Of a stretch of DNA of 64,000 nt, positions 29,472 to 38,520 are shown piece after piece (within the stretch, counting starts at the first letter, position 1; the number at the start of each line of letters is the position of its first letter). The stretch is taken from assembly GCA_024231905.1 (NCBI GenBank), contig JAAEQC010000199.1, forward strand, positions 169,596 through 233,595, given 5' to 3'. The notes beneath the pieces were generated by a model. The model did no database searches. It worked only from the letters and a program-made list of their open reading frames with translations, and was not told where the DNA came from. Position numbers and translations under genes: made by a program. This DNA comes from a bacterium. Lineage in GTDB: Bacteria > Krumholzibacteriota > Krumholzibacteriia > LZORAL124-64-63.

Positions 29472-30380
29472 ATGAAAGCCACGAAATTCGCACTGTTGAC
29501 GGCCGTGCTGGTGCTGCTTGGCGGCCTCGCCGCATGCAGCGACGACGACGGCGATGGCGGCGGCACCAAGGTGCCCGACCCCAAGGAATGGCACGGCAGC
29601 TGGATGAGCGCCGGCGACAACGTCGCACCCATCCTGGTCATGGTCTTCAATTACGACGCCGTGCGCGTGACCATGGACGCGGACAACACCGTGACCCTCG
29701 AGACCCACGTGATCGACGGCGCCTGGACGACCACCGAGGGTATCTACTCCATCACCGAGACGGAGAAGAGCGACGTGCTGGCCATCACGCTGGAGTATCC
29801 CGCCTTCTCCCAGGAGGGCATCATCCAGATCACGGCCGGTTCACCGGACATCATGACCCTCGAGGCCGTTCAGACCCTGCCCGACATCGGTGCCGTGCCC
29901 CGCACGCCCGCGACGGGCTTCGGTTCGGATGCCACCCTCGGCACGAGCAACATCCAGACCTACGAACTCGAATCTGAGACCGTCGATCCCGAGTGGTGGG
30001 GCGAGTGGCGCAGCACCGGCGAGGACATCGCACCCATCCTGGTGTCGGTCTTCAATTACGACGACGTGATCGTGACCATGCGCGCCAACAACACGGTGAC
30101 CCTGGAGACCCATGTGGCCGAAGGCGCCTGGTCCACCACCGAGGGCGTGTACACCATCGCGACCACCGAGAAGAGCGACGTGCTGGCCATCAGTCTGGTC
30201 TACCCGGCCTTCGAGCAGGAGGGGATCATCCAGGTCACCGCCGGCGAGCCGGACATGATGCAGTTGGAAGTGGTCCAGACGGTGCCGGATATCGGCGCCG
30301 TGCCCCGGACACCCGCCACGGGCTTCGGCTCGGACGCGAGCCTGGGCACGCTCAACATCCAAACCTACCGCCTGCAGTAG
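29472..30380 (+). CDS. Lipoprotein made of two near-identical domains
   Basis: A protein of 302 residues. The lipobox is GGLAACS (Cys ~22), followed by a Asp/Gly-rich linker. Two copies of a ~130-residue domain follow with an offset of 136 residues: each starts DP.EW.G.W, contains EKSDVLAI, EGIIQ.TAG and PDIGAVPRTPATGFGSDA, and ends in LGT.NIQTY. The domain was not recognised. It begins 22 bases after the ligase. An envelope binding protein for the substrate of this cluster is a fair guess, but only from context. Confidence 0.8.
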   Translation: MKATKFALLTAVLVLLGGLAACSDDDGDGGGTKVPDPKEWHGSWMSAGDNVAPILVMVFNYDAVRVTMDADNTVTLETHVIDGAWTTTEGIYSITETEKSDVLAITLEYPAFSQEGIIQITAGSPDIMTLEAVQTLPDIGAVPRTPATGFGSDATLGTSNIQTYELESETVDPEWWGEWRSTGEDIAPILVSVFNYDDVIVTMRANNTVTLETHVAEGAWSTTEGVYTIATTEKSDVLAISLVYPAFEQEGIIQVTAGEPDMMQLEVVQTVPDIGAVPRTPATGFGSDASLGTLNIQTYRLQ

Positions 30381-30387
30381 CGGTGCC

Positions 30388-30413
30388 GGAGCCCCCGCCG
30401 CGGCGGGGGCTCC
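30388..30413 (+). terminator. GC-rich hairpin between lipoprotein and barrel genes
   Basis: A perfect 26-base palindrome (GGAGCCCCCGCCG and its complement) without a following T run. It may reduce read-through into, or protect the 3' end of, the upstream message. Confidence 0.5.
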
Positions 30414-30451
30414 GTGACCATCCATCATTCTGTGACCGGGAGTGAGGACTG

Positions 30452-31996
30452 ATGAAGACGACACGCCTGCTGGGAGCGTTCCTCGTCCTGCTGGTCGCGG
30501 CTTCGGCGGCGGCCCAGACCGGAGGCGATTTCGCCGACGAACGCGACAAGACCGATCGCAAGGAACTGACCTTCATCGGTTACTACTTCATGCGCAGCGA
30601 ACTCTCCAACGTGGCTCCGACCAACGAATTCCTCAAGGGCCAGGTGGTCGGCCGCCTCTTCGGCGGCAACACCACGCGCACCTTGGCCAGCGAGGCCCGC
30701 TACACCGAGCAGCGCTTCATGCCCATGTTCACTTACTCGCCGCGCCTGTTCGACGGTTGGGCCAAGATGCGCGGCGCCCTCGAGATGGACTGGACCTGGG
30801 GCGACGCCAATTACGGCGCCGGCGGCAACTTCGGCGGCGCCTTCGGGGCCGACTTCGTCAACATCCAGACCCAGAATCTCTTCATCGAGTTCAACCCGAA
30901 TCGGCGGTCCTGGATCAACGCCGGCCTGTTGCGGCTGTACGACAACGTACGCATCCCCTACTACACGCCGACCGACCACCTGGTCTACAAGGGTTACCGC
31001 CTGGCCATGTTCGGTTCCGATGCCTCGGGCGTGCAGTACTTCCGGGCTCTGGACACGGACCGCTTCCTGAAGGCCGGCGCCTACCAGCTCTACGAGAACA
31101 ACGTGGAGCAGAAGGACGACGTCACCCTCTATGAGTTGGACGTGGAGCAGGCCGTCGGGATCAAGACCTCGGTGGGCCTTTCGCTCCATTACCTGAGCGA
31201 TCGCGGCAACGGTGAAGGTGGCGTGTCCATCCTCGGCCAGGGGTTGAACTCGGGCCTGAGCAACTACAACGGCGTCTTCAACTTCGAACTCGGCAACGAG
31301 GACTACACGGCGGACGTGTTCTGGGTCGGCACCCACTTCCACCACGATCCGCTGCTGCGCCAGGGACGCTTCGGCCTGGGCGGCTTCGCCTGGTACAATC
31401 TGGGCACGGTCGAGACCGCGACCCGCTCTATCGATATAGCCGGCCTGGCGGCCAACCTGCGTCTGGCCTACCGCTGGGGCGCCGAGCAGGAGGACCAGGT
31501 GGCCGTCGACGCCATCTACACCTCGGGCGACAACGACAACGTCTCCGACGACAAGTACACGGGCGTGCTCACGGGCAACAACTGGACCGCCCCGGGGTCG
31601 GTCTTCTTCAGCCACGGCCTGTACCTGCTGCTGCCCCACGGCAACGTGGTGAACCGCTACAACGCGGCGGTCATCGACATCCAGAACCTGGGCTACGGAT
31701 TCAGCGGCGGCTCCTTCACGGTGGCCAAGGACTTCGTGCCCAACAAGTTCCGTGTGAAGCTGGGCGCCGGCGCGGGCTGGGCCTCCAGCACGCCGGCGGG
31801 CATGGGCAAGACCGTCGGCACGGAATTGAACATCAATCTGCGCTATCGTCTGAAGGTCTTCATGGACCTGGAACTGCATGCGGCCCGCATGTGGTTGGGC
31901 GACTTCTACGACTCGCCCGTCGTCAACGGCGGCGTGGACGAGCGTCCGCGGGACCCCTGGTCCGTCTTCGCCACCTTCAAATGGATCATGTTCTAG
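30452..31996 (+). CDS. Outer-membrane beta-barrel protein
   Basis: A protein of 514 residues with a signal peptide (GAFLVLLVAASAAAQ). The mature part alternates amphipathic strands with short turns and ends in FATFKWIMF, the terminal aromatic signature for barrel assembly. It resembles alginate-export/porin-type barrels. Placed between the duplicated lipoprotein and the hydrolase lipoprotein, it may admit the cluster's substrate through the outer membrane. No specific family match can be claimed from inspection. Confidence 0.8.
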   Translation: MKTTRLLGAFLVLLVAASAAAQTGGDFADERDKTDRKELTFIGYYFMRSELSNVAPTNEFLKGQVVGRLFGGNTTRTLASEARYTEQRFMPMFTYSPRLFDGWAKMRGALEMDWTWGDANYGAGGNFGGAFGADFVNIQTQNLFIEFNPNRRSWINAGLLRLYDNVRIPYYTPTDHLVYKGYRLAMFGSDASGVQYFRALDTDRFLKAGAYQLYENNVEQKDDVTLYELDVEQAVGIKTSVGLSLHYLSDRGNGEGGVSILGQGLNSGLSNYNGVFNFELGNEDYTADVFWVGTHFHHDPLLRQGRFGLGGFAWYNLGTVETATRSIDIAGLAANLRLAYRWGAEQEDQVAVDAIYTSGDNDNVSDDKYTGVLTGNNWTAPGSVFFSHGLYLLLPHGNVVNRYNAAVIDIQNLGYGFSGGSFTVAKDFVPNKFRVKLGAGAGWASSTPAGMGKTVGTELNINLRYRLKVFMDLELHAARMWLGDFYDSPVVNGGVDERPRDPWSVFATFKWIMF

Positions 31997-32005
31997 GAGG
32001 GCGTC

Positions 32006-32956
32006 ATGAAGAGACTATTGATCACTCTGCTGGGAGGCGCGCTCATGATCATGGGAGGCTGCGCCGGATCGCACGACTGGTATCACCTGCCGGCGCTCGA
32101 GTTCGATGAGGTCGACTACGGCTATGTGGTCCACAAGGCGCAGGTGCGCAACATCGAAGTGGCCTACCTGGACGAGGGGAGCGGCCCGGAGACCATGCTG
32201 CTCATTCACGGCCTGGGTTCCAACGCCAAGGGTTGGCTGCGCAACATCCCGGCCTGGTCCAGTGACCATCGGGTGATTGCCGTCGACCTGCCCGGCTACG
32301 GCAAGTCCGACAAGGGCCATTACGATTACAGCCTGGCCTTCTACGTCCAGGTGCTGGGCGAATTGCTCGACCAGCTGGGTGTGGACGAGGCTGTCTGGGT
32401 GGGTCACTCCATGGGCGGCCAGATCGCCCTGGTGGCGGCTCTGGAGCAGTCCGAACGGGTGGAACGCCTGGTGCTGATCTCGCCGGCCGGCCTGGAAGTC
32501 TTCGACGAGGGTGAGGGTGCCTGGCTGAGTGGTGCGGTCACACCGGAATTCGTGCGTGACACGCCCATCCGCAACGTTGCCATCAACCTCAAGAGCAACT
32601 TCTACGCGTCCCCGCCCGAGGCGGACTTCATGATCACGGACCGCATCCAGGTCCGCGGCGCCAGCGACTTCGAGAACTACTGCTACGCGGTCTCGAAGAA
32701 CGTGGGGGCCATGATCGACGCCCCGGTGCGGGACCGTCTGGGCGACCTCACCCAGCCGGTGCTCGTGCTCTTCGGCGAGCAGGACCGGCTCATTCCCAAC
32801 CCGTACCTGCACGGGGGCTGGACCCGGGAGGTGGCGGCCATCGGTGAGAACGAGATCCCCGGTGCAAAGGTGCTGCTGCTGCCCGAGTGCGGCCACTTCG
32901 TGCAGTTCGAAAAGCCCGCGGAGACCAACGCCGCGGTGCTCGACTTCCTCGACTGA
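32006..32956 (+). CDS. Alpha/beta-hydrolase lipoprotein
   Basis: A protein of 316 residues with a lipobox MGGC (Cys 19), so lipid-anchored outside the cytoplasm. The hydrolase core is intact: oxyanion HGLGSNAKGW, nucleophile Ser 135 in VGHSMGGQ, Asp in FGEQDRLIP, and His in PECGHFVQFEKP. Starts ten bases after the barrel gene. Likely an esterase or lipase-like enzyme that frees a carboxylate in the periplasm, which the symporter and ligase of the same cluster could then take up and activate. Confidence 0.92.
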   Translation: MKRLLITLLGGALMIMGGCAGSHDWYHLPALEFDEVDYGYVVHKAQVRNIEVAYLDEGSGPETMLLIHGLGSNAKGWLRNIPAWSSDHRVIAVDLPGYGKSDKGHYDYSLAFYVQVLGELLDQLGVDEAVWVGHSMGGQIALVAALEQSERVERLVLISPAGLEVFDEGEGAWLSGAVTPEFVRDTPIRNVAINLKSNFYASPPEADFMITDRIQVRGASDFENYCYAVSKNVGAMIDAPVRDRLGDLTQPVLVLFGEQDRLIPNPYLHGGWTREVAAIGENEIPGAKVLLLPECGHFVQFEKPAETNAAVLDFLD

Positions 32957-32963
32957 CCGGCAG

Positions 32964-32995
32964 GCGCCGGCGCGGCCAGCAGGTCGCGCCGGCGC
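32964..32995 (+). terminator. Terminator-like hairpin ending the GbsR cluster
   Basis: A perfect 11-base stem GCGCCGGCGCG / CGCGCCGGCGC with a 10-base loop, eight bases after the hydrolase stop. No T run follows. Confidence 0.6.
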
Positions 32996-33121
32996 TCCCA
33001 CTCTAATTCGCCAGACGTATGAATCGATGACCAATTCGAATAACCACCAGGTTGACCCCACCAATCAGGTATCCTACCCATTAGGCACGCCAGCCCCCGG
33101 CGCCGAGGAAAGGAACGATCC

Positions 33122-34411
33122 ATGCCCCGTGTCCGCTGCGGTCTCGCCGTCGTATTGCTGATCCTCTGCTCGTCCCCGCCTGCCCAGGCCGCTTTCCCCG
33201 AACTCAGAGGACCGTACTTCGGCCAGCCCCTGCCCGGCGCCACGGCCGAGATCTTTGCGCCGGACGTGATCTCGGTCACCGGCCGCTACGAGTATGCCCT
33301 GGGCTTCTCGCCCGACGGCCAGCGCTTCCTGCTGACGGTCCAGGACGGGGAGGACGTGTACCTGGTCGAGTCACGGATCATGGACGGGGCCTGGACCGAG
33401 CCCGCCCGCGTGGACCTCACCGGCGGCACCCGCGCCGACGAGATGGAGGCCTTCTTCGCCCCCGACGGCGAGCGCGTCTTCTTCGCACCCTACGACGAGG
33501 GTTTGGACGTGCGCATCTGGCAGGTTCCCGTGACGGAGGAGGGCTTCGGCGAGGCTGCGCCCCTGGCCGGACCCGCGGCCGACGACCCCGCCTTCTTCCC
33601 CACCTGCACGGCCGACGGCATGATCTACTACACGAACCTGGCCCAGCGCGGAGTGTATCGGGCGCGACCCGACTCGTCCGGCCACTGGCAAGCCGAGCCG
33701 GCCGAGGTCGAGTTCGGCGGCCACTGCTTCATCACCCCCGACGGACGAACCATGCTTCTGGATGCCCGCGCCGACGACACCCTGGGCAAGGGCGATATCT
33801 ACGCCGCCTTCTCCACCGCCGACGGCGGCTGGACTCGCCCGGTGAACCTGGGAGCGGGGATCAACTCCGAGTACGGCGAGTCCTGCCCGAGCCTGTCGTC
33901 CGACGGTCGGTTCCTCTTCTTCAGCCGTTACGACGAGGAGGGCGAGGTCTCCCAGATCTACTGGGCCGACGCCATGGTTGTGGCCGAGAAGCGCGCCGAA
34001 GTGCTGGGGGACGAATCGCTGATCGTCCAGCGCATCGTCACCGACTCCATGGCCTGGGCCCTGACCAAGGACCGCGCCCTCCTGGAGAGCATCATCGCCC
34101 ACGACGAGGACTACTTCTCCTTCCACCCGGACGGGCTGGAAGGCACCCGCGGCTACGCACAGTTCGAACAGGGCTTCCGGATCTGGATGGACGACCGCTT
34201 CGAGACCACCATCACGGCAGTGCGCGACTTCCGCTGCACGTTCTCCCGGAGCGGCGACGTGGCCTGGTTCTCGACCGTCGTGGACGACTGCTACACCTGG
34301 GGCGGACAGCCGGGATGCTGGAAGGACACGCGGTGGACGGGGGTGCTGGAGAAGCGGGACGGGGACTGGGTGATCACGCAGATGCACTTTTCGTTCGCGG
34401 CCGAGAACTAG
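33122..34411 (+). CDS. Secreted TolB-like (PD40) propeller fused to an NTF2-like domain
   Basis: A protein of 429 residues with a signal peptide (LAVVLLILCSSPPAQAA). Residues ~50-285 hold PD40/WD40-like blades (FSPDGQRFLLTVQDGEDVYL; FAPDGERVFFAPYD; SLSSDGRFLFFSRYD). Residues ~295-425 form a SnoaL/DUF4440-type NTF2 fold (HDEDYFSFHPDGLEG, then WTGVLEKRDGDWVITQMHFS). This pairing is unusual. A ligand-binding sensor on a scaffold is possible. No partner is evident. Confidence 0.8.
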   Translation: MPRVRCGLAVVLLILCSSPPAQAAFPELRGPYFGQPLPGATAEIFAPDVISVTGRYEYALGFSPDGQRFLLTVQDGEDVYLVESRIMDGAWTEPARVDLTGGTRADEMEAFFAPDGERVFFAPYDEGLDVRIWQVPVTEEGFGEAAPLAGPAADDPAFFPTCTADGMIYYTNLAQRGVYRARPDSSGHWQAEPAEVEFGGHCFITPDGRTMLLDARADDTLGKGDIYAAFSTADGGWTRPVNLGAGINSEYGESCPSLSSDGRFLFFSRYDEEGEVSQIYWADAMVVAEKRAEVLGDESLIVQRIVTDSMAWALTKDRALLESIIAHDEDYFSFHPDGLEGTRGYAQFEQGFRIWMDDRFETTITAVRDFRCTFSRSGDVAWFSTVVDDCYTWGGQPGCWKDTRWTGVLEKRDGDWVITQMHFSFAAEN

Positions 34412-34689
34412 GCTCGACGATCAACGTAGAGCGCCTTCACACTTCCCCACGAGTGGTCCCCGTCGGGAAGGCTCTCATCGCGTGCCAGGACGGACAGGCG
34501 CCTCCCCGCCACGTCGTCGATCGAGATCGATACCTGTCTCGGCTGTGTCAGGGTGAAACTGATGTTACAGCTGGGGTTGAACGGATTCGGGTGGACGCCG
34601 CCGCGGCCAGACCGGGCGACGAGTGACGCCAGGAGGGCGAGACAGAAGAACGGTTGCACGGCAGGAAGGTCTCCGGAGACGTTGGTCAC
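34408..34689 (-). pseudogene. Sorting-domain remnant
   Basis: A 93-codon frame whose core (GGVHPNPFNPSCNISFTL, then VSISIDDVAGRRLSVLARDE) is the first two thirds of a Por/FlgD-type C-terminal sorting domain. It lacks the usual ending (GVYF...K.V.LK) and stops after GDHSWGSVKAL. A hydrophobic run (FFCLALLASLVA) just before it may be chance. It overlaps the upstream convergent gene by four bases. Best read as debris of a secreted protein gene. Confidence 0.5.
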
Positions 34690-34718
34690 GTCGGCCTGAA
34701 GGTACGAAGGAGCCGGGA

Positions 34719-36161
34719 TCAGTGATAGAGCGACTCGACCACGTCGGTTGCCACCCGCTCCAGCCGATAGATGGATTCTATGGTCTCTTCCGCGGGCTTC
34801 TCTTCGAAGGGGTTGTAGCCCCGGTCCGGATTGAAGAAGTCCCAGACGACCCGACCGGCCGGGTCCACTTCGAAGGCCCGTCCGACGGCGGATTCGGTGA
34901 TCAGGGTGTTGCCGTTGGGCAGGCGCTGAACGCCGCCCATGGCGCCGCAGAAGAAACGGCTCGCAGGCGTCTCGCCGTGGGTCCAGACGATTTCTCCGCG
35001 GGCGGGGTCCATCTCGATGATGCGCGATCTGCCGCGAGCGGTGCCGTTGTCGAAGACCAGCAGGTTCCCGTTGGGCAGCAACGACGGCTGGTGCTGCCGG
35101 CTGACGACACCCGGCCCCCAGGACCAGACGACTCGGCCGGCTTCCAGGTCGAGCACGGCGATCAGATCCAGGTTGCGCACCGAAACCAGGACGTGACCCT
35201 CCTCCCAGAGCCCGTCCGCGCGTCCGTCAAGCACCTCCAGGGTGTTCGTGTGCAGGACATCCGCCGGAGTCAGCAGCAGCACGTACAGTTCGTGGGACCG
35301 ACGTAGTCGGCGGGTCCGTTTCACGAAGGCTTCATCGTAGAGGTCGAACATGGCCTTGATCGAGGCCCCGCCCGCCGGATTCATCTCGATCTTGGCGTCC
35401 CGCCATCGGTCCAGGTGCTCGAACCAGTACCGGGCTTCGTCGAGACTCTCCGAAAGCAGGGCGTGGACGGCCGGGTCGCCGGCGATGATCTCGAACACCG
35501 AGTGCTCACTCAGGACGGAGCCTTCGGCGGAAACCACCTGGATGACATCGTCGATGATGACCACGTCGCCCCGCGTCATCTCGACCAGGCGAGGCACCCC
35601 GGTCAGCACGTGGATGTTGCCTTCCCGGTCGGTATCGAGATCATGGTGGGCGTTGTTGGTCAGTGCGAAGACGGGGCGCGAGTCCCGGTCCAGCTTGACG
35701 AGACCGGCGTGGGCCTCGATGGCCAGCAGGTGCTCTCCGTGCAGCTCGGCCACGATGAAGCCGGGCGCGGAGATGCCGTCGACCGCGTCCAGGTCGCCGC
35801 GCAGGGGAAACGATTGCCGTTCATCCAGCAGACCTTCGCCGTTCCAGGTGTGGACGAGTTCGCCCGTCATGTCGCGCAGGTAGGCGCGGCTGTGGGTCAT
35901 GGAACCGTAGAGATTCAATCCCGCGTGGCTCCGTTCGTCCTCGTGCTTGACGACACCGCGCAGTCCTTGATTCTCCTGGCGGACCTTGGAGCGCGAGACG
36001 TAGGGCAGGGAGCGGAGTTGGGTGGCCAGTTCTTCGCGCTCCGTTGCGGCGGAATCCTCCTTGTCCTGACCGCTGCAGGCGGCGACCAGGAGGCACAGTA
36101 GGAACAACGCAAGTCTCGGCGTGCGGAGTCCGTCTCGATCGTGATGGTCCGGGTTCCTCAC
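34719..36161 (-). CDS. Arylsulfotransferase (ASST)-like lipoprotein
   Basis: A protein of 480 residues with lipobox LVAACS (Cys 29). The rest is a beta-propeller with ASST features: HHDLDTDREGNIHVL, HTNTLEVL, GHVLVSVRNLDLIAVLDLE, VWSWGPG and HQPSLLPNGNLLVFDNG, with conserved His residues at blade tops. ASST enzymes move sulfate between phenols in the periplasm. Many homologues in this group have unproven activity. Its start overlaps the stop of the upstream DUF2723 gene by four bases, so the two are one translational unit. Confidence 0.82.
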   Translation of the reverse strand: MRNPDHHDRDGLRTPRLALFLLCLLVAACSGQDKEDSAATEREELATQLRSLPYVSRSKVRQENQGLRGVVKHEDERSHAGLNLYGSMTHSRAYLRDMTGELVHTWNGEGLLDERQSFPLRGDLDAVDGISAPGFIVAELHGEHLLAIEAHAGLVKLDRDSRPVFALTNNAHHDLDTDREGNIHVLTGVPRLVEMTRGDVVIIDDVIQVVSAEGSVLSEHSVFEIIAGDPAVHALLSESLDEARYWFEHLDRWRDAKIEMNPAGGASIKAMFDLYDEAFVKRTRRLRRSHELYVLLLTPADVLHTNTLEVLDGRADGLWEEGHVLVSVRNLDLIAVLDLEAGRVVWSWGPGVVSRQHQPSLLPNGNLLVFDNGTARGRSRIIEMDPARGEIVWTHGETPASRFFCGAMGGVQRLPNGNTLITESAVGRAFEVDPAGRVVWDFFNPDRGYNPFEEKPAEETIESIYRLERVATDVVESLYH

Positions 36162-38422
36162 CGGTTACTCCCTTGCTGCATGTATCGCCGAAGCGTCAGG
36201 GCGTCGTCGTCGTCAGGGAATCGCTCGAGCTCCTCTGTCAGCAGGCGCCGGGCTTCCTCATGGTCGCCGTTGTCGAGAGCGATCCCGGCGAGCATCGTCC
36301 GCGGACCGGCGAGATCCGGATCCAGTTCGACGGCGCTACGGAGGGCCCGGGCCGCATGGGCGGGTTGCCCGCCGTTCATGAGCGCGAAGCCGAGGGCGTA
36401 CTGACCCGCCCCCTGGTCCGGCAGCCAGGCAACGGCTTCCGTGGCGGCCGCTACTGCCTCGGGCCACAATCCTAACAGATTGAAATATTCCGAACGATGC
36501 AGGTGAACGCGGTACCAGGCGTAACGCACCGGTCGTCGGGCCCTCGTATCCGGCGTGGGGAGCGCACGGGCGGTTCCCGACCGCCAGCGGCGTTCCGCTT
36601 CCCGGACGGCGGCAGGTGGAACCGGCTCGCCCATCACTTCGTACAGCAGGCCCCGGGGCAGGAGGTGGGTGGCGGCGGCGGGATTCTCCCGAGGGAAGTC
36701 GACGATCAGGGGCCGCGTCGTCCTATCCACCGGTGACAGTTCCGGCGCCCGTACCGGGTTCACGTTCTTGGCGGCGGCCAGTGTCGCGAGGAAGCGATCC
36801 TGTCGCTGCGCCGACCAGCGGTCTGCCTGGGATCCGTTCGCGAAGAACGGTCCGAATCCAGGCCGGGCATAGGCGATCCACGTGTCCGGCCTCTTCCGCG
36901 CCGCGTAGCGGGAATAGGCCATCATGAAGGCGTGCTCCGACTCGGCGACGGCCACCAGCGCCCGGCGGGGAGTGCCGGCGAACAAGGCTTCGACGAAACG
37001 GCGTCCAGTGTCGTCGTGCCGCCGGGAGGCCTGCCGCCGCGGCTCGACGCCCCGCAGGAACAGGACCACCAGCAGGGCGCAGGTCACGCTCCAGGTCAGC
37101 CAACGCCGTCGCGCGCGCCGGGTCCCGACCGCGAGGAGGAGACAGGTACCCCAGCCGGCCAGGGCCGCGAGAGCCAGGTGGAGCGGCAGATGCCAGTCAC
37201 TGATACCATAATTCGTGATGTAGTCGAGACCGATGCCCTGCTGGCGGGCGTGAGCCAGGTAGATCCCGATCAGATAGGGCAGGACCGCGAGGCTCAGCCA
37301 GGACGCCCAGCGCCGGCCGCGGCGCAGGACAGCCACGAGCCCCACCGCTGCGAGGGCCGTCCCCGGCCAGCCTACCTGGTGGACAATCCCGAAGGATCCC
37401 AGCCAGGCGGCCAGGAAACCGGGCGGCGCCTCGCCCAGAGGGCGGGAGGACCAGTCCAGGCGCGTCACGGCCCACCAGAGGCGTTCCCAGGTTTCCACGT
37501 TGCCCCAGTCCAGGACGGGGTCGGTTCGTGAGCGCAGCATCATCCAGACGAAGACCGACAGGCCGAGCAGGAATCCGGCCGCAGCCATGACCGCCAGGCG
37601 CCCTACAACCCTCGGTTTCCGGCCACCGGCCTCGATGAGGGCCCAGACCACGACGGTGCCCAGCACCAGTTGGCTGAGGTGGTTGCCGCAGGCCCGCCCC
37701 CAGAGGAAACCGAGCCAGGCGGCGGTCCACACATCCGCCGCGACCGGCGCGCCGCGGGTGAGCAGGCGACCCAGCAGCACGATCGCCGCCGTGCCCGGCA
37801 GAACGAACACGAGCCAAGCAGAAGGCAGTTCGACGGTGACCAACGACAGCCCGGCGCCCATGGCAACGACGGCCACGATGCCCGGCCAGCGCGCTCCCGG
37901 GCGCGGACGGTCCGCCGCCGGCACCAGGAACGTGGCGGTAAGCAGCACGGCCAGCAACAGGGTGGTCAGCAGGGTGTATTGCTCGGTGATCAGTCCCTGC
38001 TGTAGAAACGCGGGGGAGCCGGCCAGCACGAGGGCCGCGGCCGCCGCACCGGCAAGATTCGTCCAGGTCGGCAGATCGGGATGGGTGATCCGCAGCCAGG
38101 TGCGGACCAGCATCGCCAGTAGGCCGAGGCTGAGGGCGGCCAGGAGGCCGGACAGGATGTTCGTGGCTCGGACGGGGTCTGCGGCGGTGATCAGCCGGGT
38201 GAAGAAGGTCGCCAGGGAAGTCCAGGTAGGAGCACCGGGAGCGTGGGGGACTCCCGCCGAAGCGGCAGCCAATCCGAATTCGCCGCTGTCGTGGAAGGTC
38301 AGTCCCGGCGCCGAGTGGGTGACGAACCAGGTGCCGGCGACCAGGGCGACGATTCCGCCAAGGCAGGACGTGATGAGAAACGGCGCCCGGCTGCTCACGT
38401 CCGGTACGGGATCATCGCGCAT
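36158..38422 (-). CDS. DUF2723 membrane protein (O-mannosyltransferase-like) with TPR tail
   Basis: A protein of about 754 residues. The first loop has FHDSGEFGLAAASAGVPHAP, the DUF2723 signature, in which Asp/Glu after helix 1 is the catalytic-type motif of GT-C enzymes. Around ten more helices follow to residue ~460. The C-terminus (~620-754) contains TPR-like helices (AGQYALGFALMNGGQPAHAA, then LDPDLAGPRTMLAGIALDNG). Family members are thought to glycosylate exported proteins. It is coupled to the sulfotransferase-like gene, hinting at joint modification of an envelope glycan. The start is uncertain; an in-frame start at 38476 exists. Confidence 0.82.
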   Translation of the reverse strand: MRDDPVPDVSSRAPFLITSCLGGIVALVAGTWFVTHSAPGLTFHDSGEFGLAAASAGVPHAPGAPTWTSLATFFTRLITAADPVRATNILSGLLAALSLGLLAMLVRTWLRITHPDLPTWTNLAGAAAAALVLAGSPAFLQQGLITEQYTLLTTLLLAVLLTATFLVPAADRPRPGARWPGIVAVVAMGAGLSLVTVELPSAWLVFVLPGTAAIVLLGRLLTRGAPVAADVWTAAWLGFLWGRACGNHLSQLVLGTVVVWALIEAGGRKPRVVGRLAVMAAAGFLLGLSVFVWMMLRSRTDPVLDWGNVETWERLWWAVTRLDWSSRPLGEAPPGFLAAWLGSFGIVHQVGWPGTALAAVGLVAVLRRGRRWASWLSLAVLPYLIGIYLAHARQQGIGLDYITNYGISDWHLPLHLALAALAGWGTCLLLAVGTRRARRRWLTWSVTCALLVVLFLRGVEPRRQASRRHDDTGRRFVEALFAGTPRRALVAVAESEHAFMMAYSRYAARKRPDTWIAYARPGFGPFFANGSQADRWSAQRQDRFLATLAAAKNVNPVRAPELSPVDRTTRPLIVDFPRENPAAATHLLPRGLLYEVMGEPVPPAAVREAERRWRSGTARALPTPDTRARRPVRYAWYRVHLHRSEYFNLLGLWPEAVAAATEAVAWLPDQGAGQYALGFALMNGGQPAHAARALRSAVELDPDLAGPRTMLAGIALDNGDHEEARRLLTEELERFPDDDDALTLRRYMQQGSNR

Positions 38423-38520
38423 GGGCACCGTTCTTCGTCGTGGCGGCGGATGATGAGCGAGGGCGGATCCTAGCATGCCGCCCCCGCCACCATCAACGGG
38501 CCTCGATCATTCGGAACCGA

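Noticed and set aside
24149..32956. Interpretation as an OleABCD olefin or beta-lactone cluster (thiolase, hydrolase, ligase, SDR)
   Set aside because: The ketosynthase homologue lacks the His and Asn kept in OleA, the SDR is FabG-like rather than OleD-like, and the hydrolase is an exported lipoprotein; only the class list is similar.
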